NCBI GenBank assembly: GCA_019358945.1
Contig: JAHHIE010000011.1
Coordinates: forward strand, 1-64,000
Length of the DNA: 64,000 bases
From: Stenomitos rutilans HA7619-LM2
Lineage (GTDB): Bacteria > Cyanobacteriota > Cyanobacteriia > Leptolyngbyales > Leptolyngbyaceae
Reading direction: 5' to 3'
Shown here: positions 39,574 to 52,293 of the stretch, piece after piece
Layout: every line of letters starts with the position of its first letter
Numbering within the stretch: position 1 is the first letter of the stretch
The notes under the pieces: model-generated
Seen by the model: the letters and a program-made list of their open reading frames with translations, nothing else
Database searches by the model: none
What the model was told of the DNA's origin: nothing
Program-made: the position numbers and the translations under genes

Positions 39574-40602
39574 ATGTACGCGCAAGAATTGGTTAGAACA
39601 GCAAACGCGATGGTCGCTCCTGGAAAGGGCATTTTAGCGGCAGATGAAAGCTATAGCACGGCAAACAAGCGTTTCGAGAAGCTGGGCATTCCCACAACAG
39701 AAGAAATGCGTCGGGCATACCGCGAAATGCTCTTTACCACTCCGGGCATTGGTGACTTTTTTAGCGGCGTGATTTTGTTTGACGAAACAATTCGGCAGTC
39801 AACCAAAGACGGTACGCCCTTTACAAAGGTACTGCTGGACGCTGGCGTTATTCCAGGTATCAAGCTGGATGAAGGCGCAAAACCTCTAGCCAAATCCCCT
39901 GAAGAAACCGTGACGGAAGGGTTAGATGGCCTACGCGATCGCATTGCCGAGTACTACAAAATGGGCGCACGGTTTGCTAAGTGGCGTGCAGTCATCAAAA
40001 TTGGCAACGGTATTCCCTCCCATCGTTGCATTGATACCAACGCGCACGCCCTCGCTCGTTATGCCGCGCTGTGTCAAGAAGGGGGACTGGTGCCGATCGT
40101 CGAGCCAGAAGTATTGATGGATGGCGATCACACCCTGATGCAGAGCTATGGCGTGCATCACGAAGTTCTCAAGACGGTGTTTGATGCCCTGTACGTTCAA
40201 GGCATCGAGCCGGATCAAATGATTCTCAAGCCCAGCATGGTCATTTCTGGTGAGAATTGTCCTCAGCAGGCAAGCGTGGAAGACGTAGCACGCTGGACGG
40301 TAAAATGTCTGCGAGAGCGTGTTCCCGCAGCCGTCCCCGGTTGTGCTTTCCTTTCAGGTGGGCAAAGCGATGAACTGGCAACCGCCCATCTCAGCGCCAT
40401 GAACAGCCTGTTCAAAGACCAACTGCCCTGGAAACTGACGTTTTCCTATGGTCGGGCGCTCCAGCAAGCCGCTATGCAAACCTGGAACGGACAGGATGCG
40501 AACATAGCAGCCGCGCAAAAAGAACTGTACCATCGGGCGAAGCTAAATAGCGCCGCCGCTCTAGGACAATACCAGCCAGACATGGAAAAAGTCGCGGCCT
40601 AA
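39574..40602 (+). CDS. Class I fructose-bisphosphate aldolase
   Basis: GKGILAADESYSTANKRFEKLGI...LSGGQSDELATAHLSAMN...TFSYGRALQQAAMQTWNG. Confidence 0.95.
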   Translation: MYAQELVRTANAMVAPGKGILAADESYSTANKRFEKLGIPTTEEMRRAYREMLFTTPGIGDFFSGVILFDETIRQSTKDGTPFTKVLLDAGVIPGIKLDEGAKPLAKSPEETVTEGLDGLRDRIAEYYKMGARFAKWRAVIKIGNGIPSHRCIDTNAHALARYAALCQEGGLVPIVEPEVLMDGDHTLMQSYGVHHEVLKTVFDALYVQGIEPDQMILKPSMVISGENCPQQASVEDVARWTVKCLRERVPAAVPGCAFLSGGQSDELATAHLSAMNSLFKDQLPWKLTFSYGRALQQAAMQTWNGQDANIAAAQKELYHRAKLNSAAALGQYQPDMEKVAA

Positions 40603-40612
40603 GCGGGTATGG

Positions 40613-40653
40613 CGGCTCAAGGCAAGCATCAAAAGATCCCTTGCTTTGAGCCG
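40613..40653 (+). other. Strong stem-loop downstream of the aldolase gene
   Basis: CGGCTCAAGGCAAG / CTTGCTTTGAGCCG 14-bp stem (one G-T pair), 13-nt loop, no U tract. Confidence 0.7.
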
Positions 40654-40955
40654 ATTATAGTAAGAGGCAGGGGGCAGGGGCAGAGGGCGGAAGGCAGAAG
40701 AAGTTGTTGGTTGTTGATTTTTAGAAGAAAGTGATGGCTGATGGCTGACCGCTGACCGCTCTCTCACGCAAAACTTCTACACTGACTGCTGATAGCTAAT
40801 CGCTCTTTGGTAGTCCTATTTTGAAAAGGATAAAGAATAGTGGAGCGAGGGTGAGAGCGTGTGATGATGGGCATTTCTCCCTCTCCCACGCTCTCGTCAT
40901 CCTGCCCTCTGGGGCACTACCCGCTCTTTAACTCAAAACTCACTCCCCTCCATCC

Positions 40956-43679
<2,724 letters not shown>

Positions 43680-43912
43680 GAAAACGGCTCCTACTCAGTC
43701 CTTTTGCTATACTCTACCCTACAAAGAAACGGCGCGTCTGCTATGACGAATCTTCTAGAAGCCATACAAAATATTGTTTATAGTTCCATTTCAAATTTAG
43801 TTAGCTACTAAGCCGCTCATCATCTAAATTCTGAGTTAAACGCCTTCCAGCAACGGCCTCATTGATATTTTTGTATGAGTTAAATGTGTAATAGCTTGAC
43901 GATTAACTTTCG

Positions 43913-44263
43913 CTAATGGTTTGCTATACAACCAATAGCTTCTCTAAGCTTACGTTTTAGATCTCCAGAAGTAGGCAAATCTCCAATTTCTTTGCAGAGC
44001 TTTTGCTTAGGCTCTCCCTTCTTAAGACGCTCTATGTAAACTCCTATAAGGAAACCATCAAGCCCATACCTAACTAAAGCATCAGTAATTAGGCCGGTAA
44101 TTCCAAGAAGACCTATTCCACCAAGCATTCCAAATGGCCCCCCAAGGGTCGCTAACGCTGCTGTTATAGCAGCGGCACCAAACAGACCAGTAGCAGCCAT
44201 TGTGATAACAAGTAGTACACCAGGTAAACCAAAAGCAGCAACCTTTCTGAACACTTCATCCAT
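43913..44263 (-). CDS. Small Gly-rich hydrophobic membrane protein of unknown function
   Basis: 116 aa: MDEVFRKVAAFGLPGVLLVITMAATGLFGAAAITAALATLGGPFGMLGGIGLLGITGLITDALVRYGLDGFLIGVYIERLKKGEP... Confidence 0.65.
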   Translation of the reverse strand: MDEVFRKVAAFGLPGVLLVITMAATGLFGAAAITAALATLGGPFGMLGGIGLLGITGLITDALVRYGLDGFLIGVYIERLKKGEPKQKLCKEIGDLPTSGDLKRKLREAIGCIANH

Positions 44264-44821
44264 AAATTATTAACCAATGAGTTTTGACAATAGTTTAGAT
44301 GCAGAGTTCCCTAAAGCTGTCAAGACAAGAATAGCGATTTTGCAACCCTTTTTGGCTGAAGATGCTTAAAATTGCAGATCTTCACAGCTAATATAGCTGA
44401 TGAGCTTGGGCTACTGTAACCATTTACATCAGATGAAAGCTTCGACTCCGCTAACTTTTCCTAGCGTCGCTGTAATCTAGTTGGGTTTCATACCTCACTC
44501 AACCTACATATGTCCTCAATTTAATTGAACCTAACAAGAGCAAGTTTTAAGGGCTGTGAGAACATGGGGGTGACGGGTGATTGGCTTTGATAAAGGTAGA
44601 GCGATACTACATCAAGACATTGGGTTGTGCCTCCATTCAACCTACGGGGAAGATAGCAGTCAACCAGAATTCGTGCTGTCTTCGTGCCTCCACCTCGCCC
44701 ATGCGTTTTTTTGCGTTTAGATACACTGCCACAACCATTGCAGCGATTCAGGCAATTTTGGGAATGCTGAGCATAAAGCACCAGAGACGCTTTTGCTGGC
44801 TAGAAGGGCGCATTAACATCC

Positions 44822-45979
44822 ATGACGCAGACCACCGAAACTGAACCGTTTGAAGCTGAAGCCGTTTTTCAGCGCGGCTTGACGTTGAGCGAACAGGGAG
44901 AATACGAAGCGGCGATCGCCCATTTTGATCACATCTTGCAATTTCAGCCGGAGCATGGCAACGCCTGGAACGAAAAGGGCAATGCGCTCATCACGCTCAA
45001 CCGTCATGCAGAAGCCTTGACCAGCTTTGAGCACGCGATTCAGTTCAGTGCAGCATCCCCATCAACACACTACAGTTTGGGCTGGGCAGCCTCCGTACTG
45101 GGGCAGCATGAACGCGCGATCGCCAGCTTTGAACAGGTGCTGGCACTTCAGGCAGACTTTCCCAATGCGCACTATAGTTTGGGGCTTGCGCTCTACATGA
45201 CCGGGCAGTACAAAGCCGCGATCGCGCACCTGCACACCGCTTTGGAGCAGCAGCCCACGTTTGCAGATGCCTGGTACAGTCAAGGGTTAGCCCTTTATGC
45301 CACAGGTCGCTACGAAAGCGCCATCAAGCATTTCAACCAAGTGCTAGAGCTACAGCCTGACTACCAGGTCGCGTTTAGCGGTCGTGGAGCCGCGTTGATG
45401 GGCTTGGGCGACTACGAAGCCGCGATCGTGAGCTATGACAAGGCGCTGGGGTTAAATCCAGACGATGCCGAATCCTGGTATCAGTGGGCCATGTGTCTCA
45501 AGCGTTCTGGGCGGTATAAAGATGCCATTTTGGGTTACGACAAGGCGTTTATGCTTCAGCCCAATCATGCGGCTGCTTTCGGACGAGGCTGTTGCTGGTT
45601 GAAGTTGGGGCACTACGACGATGCGATCGCCAGCTACGAGCGCGCACTGGAGTATCAACCCAATCATTACGAAAGCTGGTTCAACCGAGGGGTCGCACTC
45701 AAACAACTGGAACGGTTTGCCGAAGCGGCTGACAGCTATGACCACGCGATCGCGCTACGACCAAACGATCCCAAAGCGCGAAACAATCTAGGGAGTATTT
45801 TGCTTAGCCTGGAGCGAGTAGACGAGGCGATCGCTTGCTACGACAAGGTGTTAGCGCTCAACCCAGACGACGAACTGGCCCAGAAGAATCGCACTGTTGC
45901 TTTGCGGCGATCGCAGCCAGTAAGAGATAATAAGGCTTACGCAAACCTCGGAGCTTTGAACCAGAAATCAGATAGCTAA
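44822..45979 (+). CDS. Tetratricopeptide repeat protein
   Basis: About ten TPR units (e.g. AWNEKGNALITLNRHAEALTSFEHAIQ); last ~16 residues (KAYANLGALNQKSDS) encoded by an inserted repeat. Confidence 0.92.
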   Translation: MTQTTETEPFEAEAVFQRGLTLSEQGEYEAAIAHFDHILQFQPEHGNAWNEKGNALITLNRHAEALTSFEHAIQFSAASPSTHYSLGWAASVLGQHERAIASFEQVLALQADFPNAHYSLGLALYMTGQYKAAIAHLHTALEQQPTFADAWYSQGLALYATGRYESAIKHFNQVLELQPDYQVAFSGRGAALMGLGDYEAAIVSYDKALGLNPDDAESWYQWAMCLKRSGRYKDAILGYDKAFMLQPNHAAAFGRGCCWLKLGHYDDAIASYERALEYQPNHYESWFNRGVALKQLERFAEAADSYDHAIALRPNDPKARNNLGSILLSLERVDEAIACYDKVLALNPDDELAQKNRTVALRRSQPVRDNKAYANLGALNQKSDS

Positions 45980-46031
45980 AACAATGCTGTTGCTTCAACC
46001 TCCGAGGTTTTAGTCAAACTGCGTAAGTCCT
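45933..46031 (+). repeat. MITE-like repeat with AGG(A)CTTACGCA termini and AAACCTCGGAG core
   Basis: AGGCTTACGCAAACCTCGGAGC...CAACCTCCGAGGTTTTAGTCAAACTGCGTAAGTCCT. Confidence 0.85.
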
Positions 46032-46079
46032 GGGTAATAAAACTTCAGGCGCAAGCTAATCGTCGAATGGGGGAATGCA

Positions 46080-46502
46080 ATGGGACAATACGAGCGCTTA
46101 ATCCTCATGGCAGAGGACGAATTGACGCAATACAGCACCGATGCCCGCAAAATTGAAAAGCTGCGGCAAAAAATTGGCTTGTCTGTACCTCCAGGTGAAC
46201 AACGTCAGGTCAAAGAGACCCTTCTGGCAGAATTGCCGACCGATCCCATTAGCCAGATAGTCGAGAATCAGCGTCAGGCCGTCGCGCTACCCTTCTGGGG
46301 CATTGCAGGGTTGGGCTTGCTGCTCGGCATTTCGTTCATGCAGCCATTGGATTTCATTGCCACGTTTATCGGTAGTGCGATCGCCTTCAACGTGCAGAAA
46401 TGGGGTTGGAACCTGCAAGCTAAACGCCTAGTCTTGCAAACGCTAGAGGATATTGAATCCAAAACTCGTAAACCCGTTGCAGAGACAATCACCGAAGAGT
46501 AA
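46080..46502 (+). CDS. Hypothetical membrane protein
   Basis: 140 aa, hydrophobic hairpin LPFWGIAGLGLLLGISFMQPLDFIATFIGSAIAF. Confidence 0.65.
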   Translation: MGQYERLILMAEDELTQYSTDARKIEKLRQKIGLSVPPGEQRQVKETLLAELPTDPISQIVENQRQAVALPFWGIAGLGLLLGISFMQPLDFIATFIGSAIAFNVQKWGWNLQAKRLVLQTLEDIESKTRKPVAETITEE

Positions 46503-46506
46503 AGGC

Positions 46507-46528
46507 AAAGCATCGGGCAATGCTTTTT
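46507..46528 (+). terminator. Putative rho-independent terminator
   Basis: AAGCATcgggcaATGCTTTTT immediately after the 46080-46502 stop. Confidence 0.65.
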
Positions 46529-46858
46529 CGTGCAGTTTAAAGGAATGATGAACCGTATGCTTCGCCCCTACCTCTTTACCAGGCTTGATCAATCGCCGAA
46601 AGCTTTACGGCTGTCTCTCTTTGCATGGGAGCCTCCAGCGCCACACCTTTGATATCAGCGTTGAAGCGAGGGATAGGCAACACGGCTACAACCGTCCCAA
46701 TTAAGGTAAAGACGGCAAACAGTTTGAATGTCATGGCGCGATCGAAAAGGGGAGTGTTCATAGCAAATGCAGTTAATGACTCTTCGTTCTTCATGCAAAC
46801 TTCAAGTGATCCGGGGAATACCCTTCTCTTTCTTTCAGTAAGGCTCTTTCTTTTAATT

Positions 46859-46968
46859 AGGACTTACGCATTTGCCCCCTAGCCCCCAATGCTGAGGGCT
46901 TTAATTGGCTCGGTTCCCCCAGCATTGGGGGCTAGGGGGCGAAAGATGATCGCTTTTGCGTAAGTCCT
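46859..46968. repeat. MITE-like repeat, family B copy 2
   Basis: AGGACTTACGCATTTGCCCCCTAGCCCCCAATGC...GCATTGGGGGCTAGGGGGCGAAAGATGATCGCTTTTGCGTAAGTCCT. Confidence 0.88.
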
Positions 46969-47119
46969 ATTAATAAGACTGTCGTGAGGTCGTAAGCGGT
47001 TCACTTGCGAGGGCATAAAAGGCTCACCCAACAGGCTATTTCTCAAAACCATTTGCGCGTTTTAGGACTTTTCTCTCTAAACTGGGTATAGATAATGGTT
47101 CTGTCAGAGGCTCAAGCAC

Positions 47120-47701
47120 ATGGGTAGTAAGGATTACAAGCAACCACTGTATGCAACGCGCATTGATCTTCTCGCTGAAACGCGCGCACAGATTATCGGA
47201 CTGCTCAATCAGACGTTGGCCTTTACGCTAGACCTTAAAACGCAGGTCAAGCAGGCACACTGGAACGTGAAGGGGTTGGACTTTTATCAGCTCCATGAAT
47301 TGTTTGATGAACTGGCAGGCGAACTGGAAGAGTTTATTGACCTGGTGGCTGAACGGGTGACGGCATTGGGCGGTCTGGCTTTGGGCACGGCTCGCGTTGC
47401 CGCACAGGTTTCGGAATTGCCGGAGTATCCCTTTGACATTCTGGATGGCAAAGATCATGTGGTGGCGCTGGCCGATCGCTATGCCATCTACGCCAAACTT
47501 GTTCGCGAGGGCATTGCCAAAACTGATGACTTGGGCGATGCCGATACGGCTGATCTCTACACCGAGGTATCGCGGGCGATCGACAAGCGGCTATGGTTCT
47601 TGGAAGCCCACCTGCAAGCGAGCGTTGTGGATTCTCACAATGGCAGCACGTCTGCAACCGCAGACACTGAAACCACTAAAGCGGCTGGCAAAGCAAAATA
47701 A
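47120..47701 (+). CDS. dps: Dps family DNA-binding ferritin-like protein
   Basis: KQAHWNVKGLDFYQLHELFDELAGELEEFIDLVAERVTALGG. Confidence 0.92.
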   Translation: MGSKDYKQPLYATRIDLLAETRAQIIGLLNQTLAFTLDLKTQVKQAHWNVKGLDFYQLHELFDELAGELEEFIDLVAERVTALGGLALGTARVAAQVSELPEYPFDILDGKDHVVALADRYAIYAKLVREGIAKTDDLGDADTADLYTEVSRAIDKRLWFLEAHLQASVVDSHNGSTSATADTETTKAAGKAK

Positions 47702-48522
47702 TGGGTACTTCCGTTGCGGTTAATCAGGCCAATTTTGAGGCTGAAGTGATTCAGCAATCTCACGCCAAGCCTGTACTCATCGATTTTTTTGCCCAGTGGT
47801 GTGGCCCCTGCCAAATGCTAAAGCCTGTGCTAGAAAAGCTGGCACAGGAGTACGATTTTGTTCTGGCAAAAGTCGATATCGATCAGAGTCCTGACTTAGC
47901 CCATACTTACGGCGTGGAAGGCGTTCCTGATGTCAAGGTTGCAGTCAACGGCACGGTGACGGATGGCTTTGTCGGGATGTTACCGGAGCCAAAACTCCGC
48001 GAATTTCTGGCGCAGCTACAAATCACATCGGTTTTGGATGAGGCCCTGGAAGCAATCTATGCCGATGCGGCGATCGGTCAGGTCGAGCAAGCCGAAGCAC
48101 AACTCAGGGCGTTGCTAGAACAGTACCCCGACAATCGTGGGCTGATCTTGGAAGCGGCTAACTTTTACCTCGAAGCCGATCACCTGGATGTAGCAGAATC
48201 GCTGCTGGCGAAAATTCAGGACTATGACAAAGAGTATGCAACCCATGCCAAAACGTTGAAAGCACTGGTGCAATTCAAACAATTTGCGTTGCAGCCAGAC
48301 GGGGATAGTGACCTCGATCGTGCCTTTCAACATGCCGCCAACCTGGTGCTAGAAGAGAACTACGCCGCCGCTTTGGAGCAATTTCTTAGTATTCTCACCA
48401 AAGACCGACGGTTTCGAGAGGATGGTGCCCGTAAAGCAATGGTGGCAGTGTTTGACCTGCTTGGCGACAACCATGCGTTGACCAAAGACTACCGCAAACG
48501 GTTGGTCATGGCGCTGTACTAA
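47701..48522 (+). CDS. Thioredoxin-TPR (YbbN/CnoX-like) protein
   Basis: VLIDFFAQWCGPCQMLKPVLEKLA followed by helical TPR-like region; TAATG overlap with dps. Confidence 0.88.
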   Translation: MGTSVAVNQANFEAEVIQQSHAKPVLIDFFAQWCGPCQMLKPVLEKLAQEYDFVLAKVDIDQSPDLAHTYGVEGVPDVKVAVNGTVTDGFVGMLPEPKLREFLAQLQITSVLDEALEAIYADAAIGQVEQAEAQLRALLEQYPDNRGLILEAANFYLEADHLDVAESLLAKIQDYDKEYATHAKTLKALVQFKQFALQPDGDSDLDRAFQHAANLVLEENYAAALEQFLSILTKDRRFREDGARKAMVAVFDLLGDNHALTKDYRKRLVMALY

Positions 48523-48653
48523 TAGTTGGTAAGTTTTTAGTTGTTAGTTTTTAGTAGGGTGGGCAACGCCTACCTAGCCTGGGGCAGATCAAACGAGATC
48601 GCGGTTTTCGGATAAGCAATCGGTAGAAACCTGCTACGCCGAATGAGTGGACT

Positions 48654-49502
48654 ATGAGGTTTGAATGGTTGGTTCACCCCATTGTGTGGATCGACCATTT
48701 GCGATCGTCTAAAGGATACTTGATGCATGACATGTCGTATAACAAAGGCAAGATGGGCACGATAAAAGGTTGCAACTCACCGCAGAAATTAATGACGACG
48801 ACTTACAGACTGTCACCTGAATTCTTCCGTCAGATGAAGCAAAGAATGCTTCTCACAATGATTCCAACTTTTACGATCGCAATGGTCATTGGCATACTTG
48901 TTGCTGATCGGGGAAAACTGTCAAGCACTTCGCTCTTTCTTATCCCGCTCTTTAGCGTTATTTTGTTTTTTTCTGTTCGCAACACCATAAAGGAACAACA
49001 AAAGCGCTGGTCAAGTTATGGTCTTATCTTACGTGAAGATGCTCTCAGCCGCATTCAGGATGGCTTTCCAGGCGTGATCATTGATCGAAGTGAAATTGCC
49101 AAAATTACTGAGTATACGGGACGAGAATTGTTAATTCAGGGATCAAATAAAAATCTCCAAATTTTTGTACCAGCGACACTAGAGAGTTACACAACATTAA
49201 AAGAACAGCTCGAACAGTGGCATCCGATCGAGATACGACCAAACAACGATCGCCTTAACAGCTTATTAATTCTATTTGCTAGTTTTGGTTCAGTCGCTGC
49301 CTTTGCGATTACAGCGCTATCCCCAAACAAGTACATTGTCATTGGCGTTGGTACAATGTATCTAATACTTTTAGGGCTTGCCATCATCCAGACTCAGAAA
49401 AGCTCTCTGGTTGATAGAAAAACAAAATCTGCAATTTGGTGGGTAATTATACCAATGTTGGCAATTGGGTTGCGTATCGTTGCAGCAATTGCAGGTCTCT
49501 AA
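48654..49502 (+). CDS. Hypothetical membrane protein
   Basis: 282 aa with paired TM segments; start uncertain. Confidence 0.6.
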   Translation: MRFEWLVHPIVWIDHLRSSKGYLMHDMSYNKGKMGTIKGCNSPQKLMTTTYRLSPEFFRQMKQRMLLTMIPTFTIAMVIGILVADRGKLSSTSLFLIPLFSVILFFSVRNTIKEQQKRWSSYGLILREDALSRIQDGFPGVIIDRSEIAKITEYTGRELLIQGSNKNLQIFVPATLESYTTLKEQLEQWHPIEIRPNNDRLNSLLILFASFGSVAAFAITALSPNKYIVIGVGTMYLILLGLAIIQTQKSSLVDRKTKSAIWWVIIPMLAIGLRIVAAIAGL

Positions 49503-49620
49503 AAAGCTGTTTTAGGATTAGTTTGGTCAAACATCCCAATTTACGATTGCAGAGAACAGTGATCAGAGAGCAACTTGAGGTAGTATGCGAGTCATTGTTT
49601 CCTACCGCCTTTAACTGCTT

Positions 49621-50691
49621 GTGAACGATCGTGCGCGTTGGCTGTTGCCTGTTTTGTCTCCCCTTTTGGCGATCGCGGCTGCCTTACTCGTGGGTGCAGG
49701 ACTCATTGCGATCGCGGGGGTCAGTCCCCTCAAAGCCTACTCGGTGCTGTTCACAGAATCCTTGGCTAACTACTACGGCTTCAGCAACACGTTGACTAAA
49801 ACGGCTCCCCTGTTGCTAGCGAGTCTGGGTATTCTGGTTGCTCTTAAAGCGGGACAATTCAACATTGGTGGCGAAGGGCAAATTTATATGGGTGGCTTGG
49901 GCAGCACGATCGTCGGGCTGTACCTGCATGGCCTACCCCTTGTGATCCATGTACCGCTGGCGCTGCTGGGAGGCTTTCTGCTAGGAGGGTTGTGGGGCTT
50001 CATCCCTGGTTACTTGAAAGCGGTACGAGGCGTGAACGAGGTCATCACTACGCTGCTGCTCAACTACATCGCTCAAAACCTGGTGAGCTATCTGGTGAGC
50101 AGTCCCATGAAAGATCCCGAAGCGCCTACCCCTTACAGCAACCTGATTGATCCCTCTGCTCAGTTGCCGATCGTGCTGCCGCAAACGCAGACTCACGCTG
50201 GAATTTTGCTGGGCGTGCTGGCTACCATCGTTCTGTGGATCGTCTTTGCCCGATCGCCCCTTGGCTATCAAATTGAAACGGTGGGGCAAAACCCGCTTGC
50301 CGCTCGCTATGTGGGGATCTCGGTAGAACGCACGATTATGCTGGTGATGGCATTATCGGGTGGCTTAGCAGGTCTGGCAGGCTCCGGCGAAGTCATGGGC
50401 TTGAAATATCGCTTGTTTGAGAACTTTTCACCGGGGTACGGGTTTGATGCGATCGCGATCGCCTTTCTCAGTCGAGGAAACTTAGCGGGCGTGTTGCTCA
50501 CCTCGCTCTTTTTTGGTGCGTTGCGCGGCGGCGCTAACGTCATGCAGCGCAGTGCGGGGGTTCCAGTTACAGTGGTTTATGCCATTCAGGGGCTGACCGT
50601 TCTCTTTATCGCTATCGGACTCGTCCTAGAGCGCAAAGTATCGTCTCGCTCACAGCCGATCGCCTCGCTTGCCGCCGCCGCAAAACCTTAA
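49621..50691 (+). CDS. ABC transporter permease (BMP/nucleoside-sugar type, YufP-like)
   Basis: GQFNIGGEGQIYMGGLGS; AVRGVNEVITTLLLNYIA; GTG start. Confidence 0.88.
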   Translation: MNDRARWLLPVLSPLLAIAAALLVGAGLIAIAGVSPLKAYSVLFTESLANYYGFSNTLTKTAPLLLASLGILVALKAGQFNIGGEGQIYMGGLGSTIVGLYLHGLPLVIHVPLALLGGFLLGGLWGFIPGYLKAVRGVNEVITTLLLNYIAQNLVSYLVSSPMKDPEAPTPYSNLIDPSAQLPIVLPQTQTHAGILLGVLATIVLWIVFARSPLGYQIETVGQNPLAARYVGISVERTIMLVMALSGGLAGLAGSGEVMGLKYRLFENFSPGYGFDAIAIAFLSRGNLAGVLLTSLFFGALRGGANVMQRSAGVPVTVVYAIQGLTVLFIAIGLVLERKVSSRSQPIASLAAAAKP

Positions 50692-50759
50692 TCCTGATTT
50701 TCAAGGGCGCGTCAGTGGAAACTTTTCATCCTTTATCCCTTATCCTTTCCTCTGCATCT

Positions 50760-51698
50760 ATGAACGATCTCGCCTTCCTTTCTGACTATCTCTCTGCCAG
50801 TTTACGGCTGTCGATGCCGTTAGCGTTTGCAGCGTTAGGTGGGCTATGGTCTGAGCGATCGGGCGTGTTGAACATTGGGCTGGAGGGCATGCTGCTGACG
50901 GGAGCGTTTGTGGGTGCAGCAGCGACGTTTTACAGCAATCAAAATGTGTGGTTGGGGATCGTGGCAGCGGTGGTGAGTGGTGGACTAGTGGGGTTGCTGC
51001 ATGCGTACCTATCGGTCACTTTGCAAGTGAATCAACTGGTTTCAGGGCTAGCCATTAATCTCTCTGCTGCGGGGCTGACGGCGTTTATGTCGCGGCTTGT
51101 TTTTAACGGTAGTACGACTCAAAAACTGCCTGGACTTCCTGCGATCGCCATTCCAGGGCTAAGCCAAATCCCAGTGTTAGGGCCATTGTTGTTTAATCAA
51201 GATCCGCTGGTGTATTTCTTGCTACTCCTACTGCCGTTGAGTACTTATATTCTCTTTCATACCAGTCTTGGCTTAACCCTGAGAGCCGTTGGAGAATATC
51301 CCCGTGCCGCCGATACAGCGGGTATTCGGGTGGGATTGGTGCGCTACGTCAGCGTCATGTTGAGTGGCTGCTTAGCCGGGTTGGGAGGGGCGTATCTGGT
51401 GCTGGTGCATGTGAAGTTCTTCACGGAAGATATTAGCGCTGGGAAGGGCTTTATTGCGCTGGCCGCATTGATTTTCGGGCGTTGGCATCCCGTAAGCACA
51501 GTGCTGGCCTGTTTGCTGTTTGGCGCAACCGAAGCATTGCAGCTTCGCATTCAAGCGTTTAATCTCAATATTCCTTATCAGTTTTTGGTGATGTTGCCCT
51601 ACGCGATCGCGCTACTGGCGATGATTGGTCTGGCAGGTAAAGCAACGCCTCCAGCAGCATTAGGCACTCCTTATAGCCAAGAAAGCGTCGGTGAATAA
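50760..51698 (+). CDS. ABC transporter permease (BMP/nucleoside-sugar type, YufQ-like)
   Basis: GLWSERSGVLNIGLEGMLLTGAFVGA; start set to ATG 50760 (MNDLAFLSDYL). Confidence 0.88.
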   Translation: MNDLAFLSDYLSASLRLSMPLAFAALGGLWSERSGVLNIGLEGMLLTGAFVGAAATFYSNQNVWLGIVAAVVSGGLVGLLHAYLSVTLQVNQLVSGLAINLSAAGLTAFMSRLVFNGSTTQKLPGLPAIAIPGLSQIPVLGPLLFNQDPLVYFLLLLLPLSTYILFHTSLGLTLRAVGEYPRAADTAGIRVGLVRYVSVMLSGCLAGLGGAYLVLVHVKFFTEDISAGKGFIALAALIFGRWHPVSTVLACLLFGATEALQLRIQAFNLNIPYQFLVMLPYAIALLAMIGLAGKATPPAALGTPYSQESVGE

Positions 51699-52293
51699 AC
51701 CGCTATCAATCTCATCTTGCAACCACAAAAGGTTAATATATCTTAAAATAATCTGAACGTAAAAATTTCCGCTTTGTCAAGATGAGATGAGAATGCAAGC
51801 TATTAGTGAATCAGCGGTTTCCGGGAACGGTTCACCTTATTTTAGCTTCTCTCTCCTTATGCCTTGGGTCTCATGCATTAAGTCATGATTCGAGGCTGGA
51901 TTTTTTCGTTCATCTGATACGTTAGGCAAGCTTTTTGTCAACCGTGGCGATCAAAACAGAACCGATTTTGCAGGTAGAATCCCGTTTTCGCTTGGGGTCA
52001 AACGCTGCGGCTAAGACGACTTCTTTAGCGCTCTTTACCCTATTTTGAGGTTGATTGAAGCCAGGTATATGGCCGTCTCATCGTCAGTTTGTTGAGGCTG
52101 AAATAGTCAAGGCATTCCCTTACACCAGCAAATATTACCGTTTGCTAACTTGCAGGAGGAGGGCAATTTTTAGGTTGTGTAGTATAAGGGTCTAGATACC
52201 TTAAGCAGGGTGCAGTCTCCTTCTTAGTAAAAATTAAGTTTTTTGCTATATATTTAGAGCGAACTCGGTGTGGTGGTTAAGAGGAGCGAAGGA

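Noticed and set aside
44521-44781. 86-aa minus-strand ORF with RCNGCGSVSKRKKTHGRGGGTKTARILVDCY
   Set aside because: Looks like a possible degenerate transposase or zinc-ribbon remnant, but I could not match it to a family or a partner frame; not supported enough to call.
46576-46794. 72-aa minus-strand ORF with one hydrophobic segment
   Set aside because: Plausible small protein but no family, ribosome-binding site or context evidence strong enough to list.
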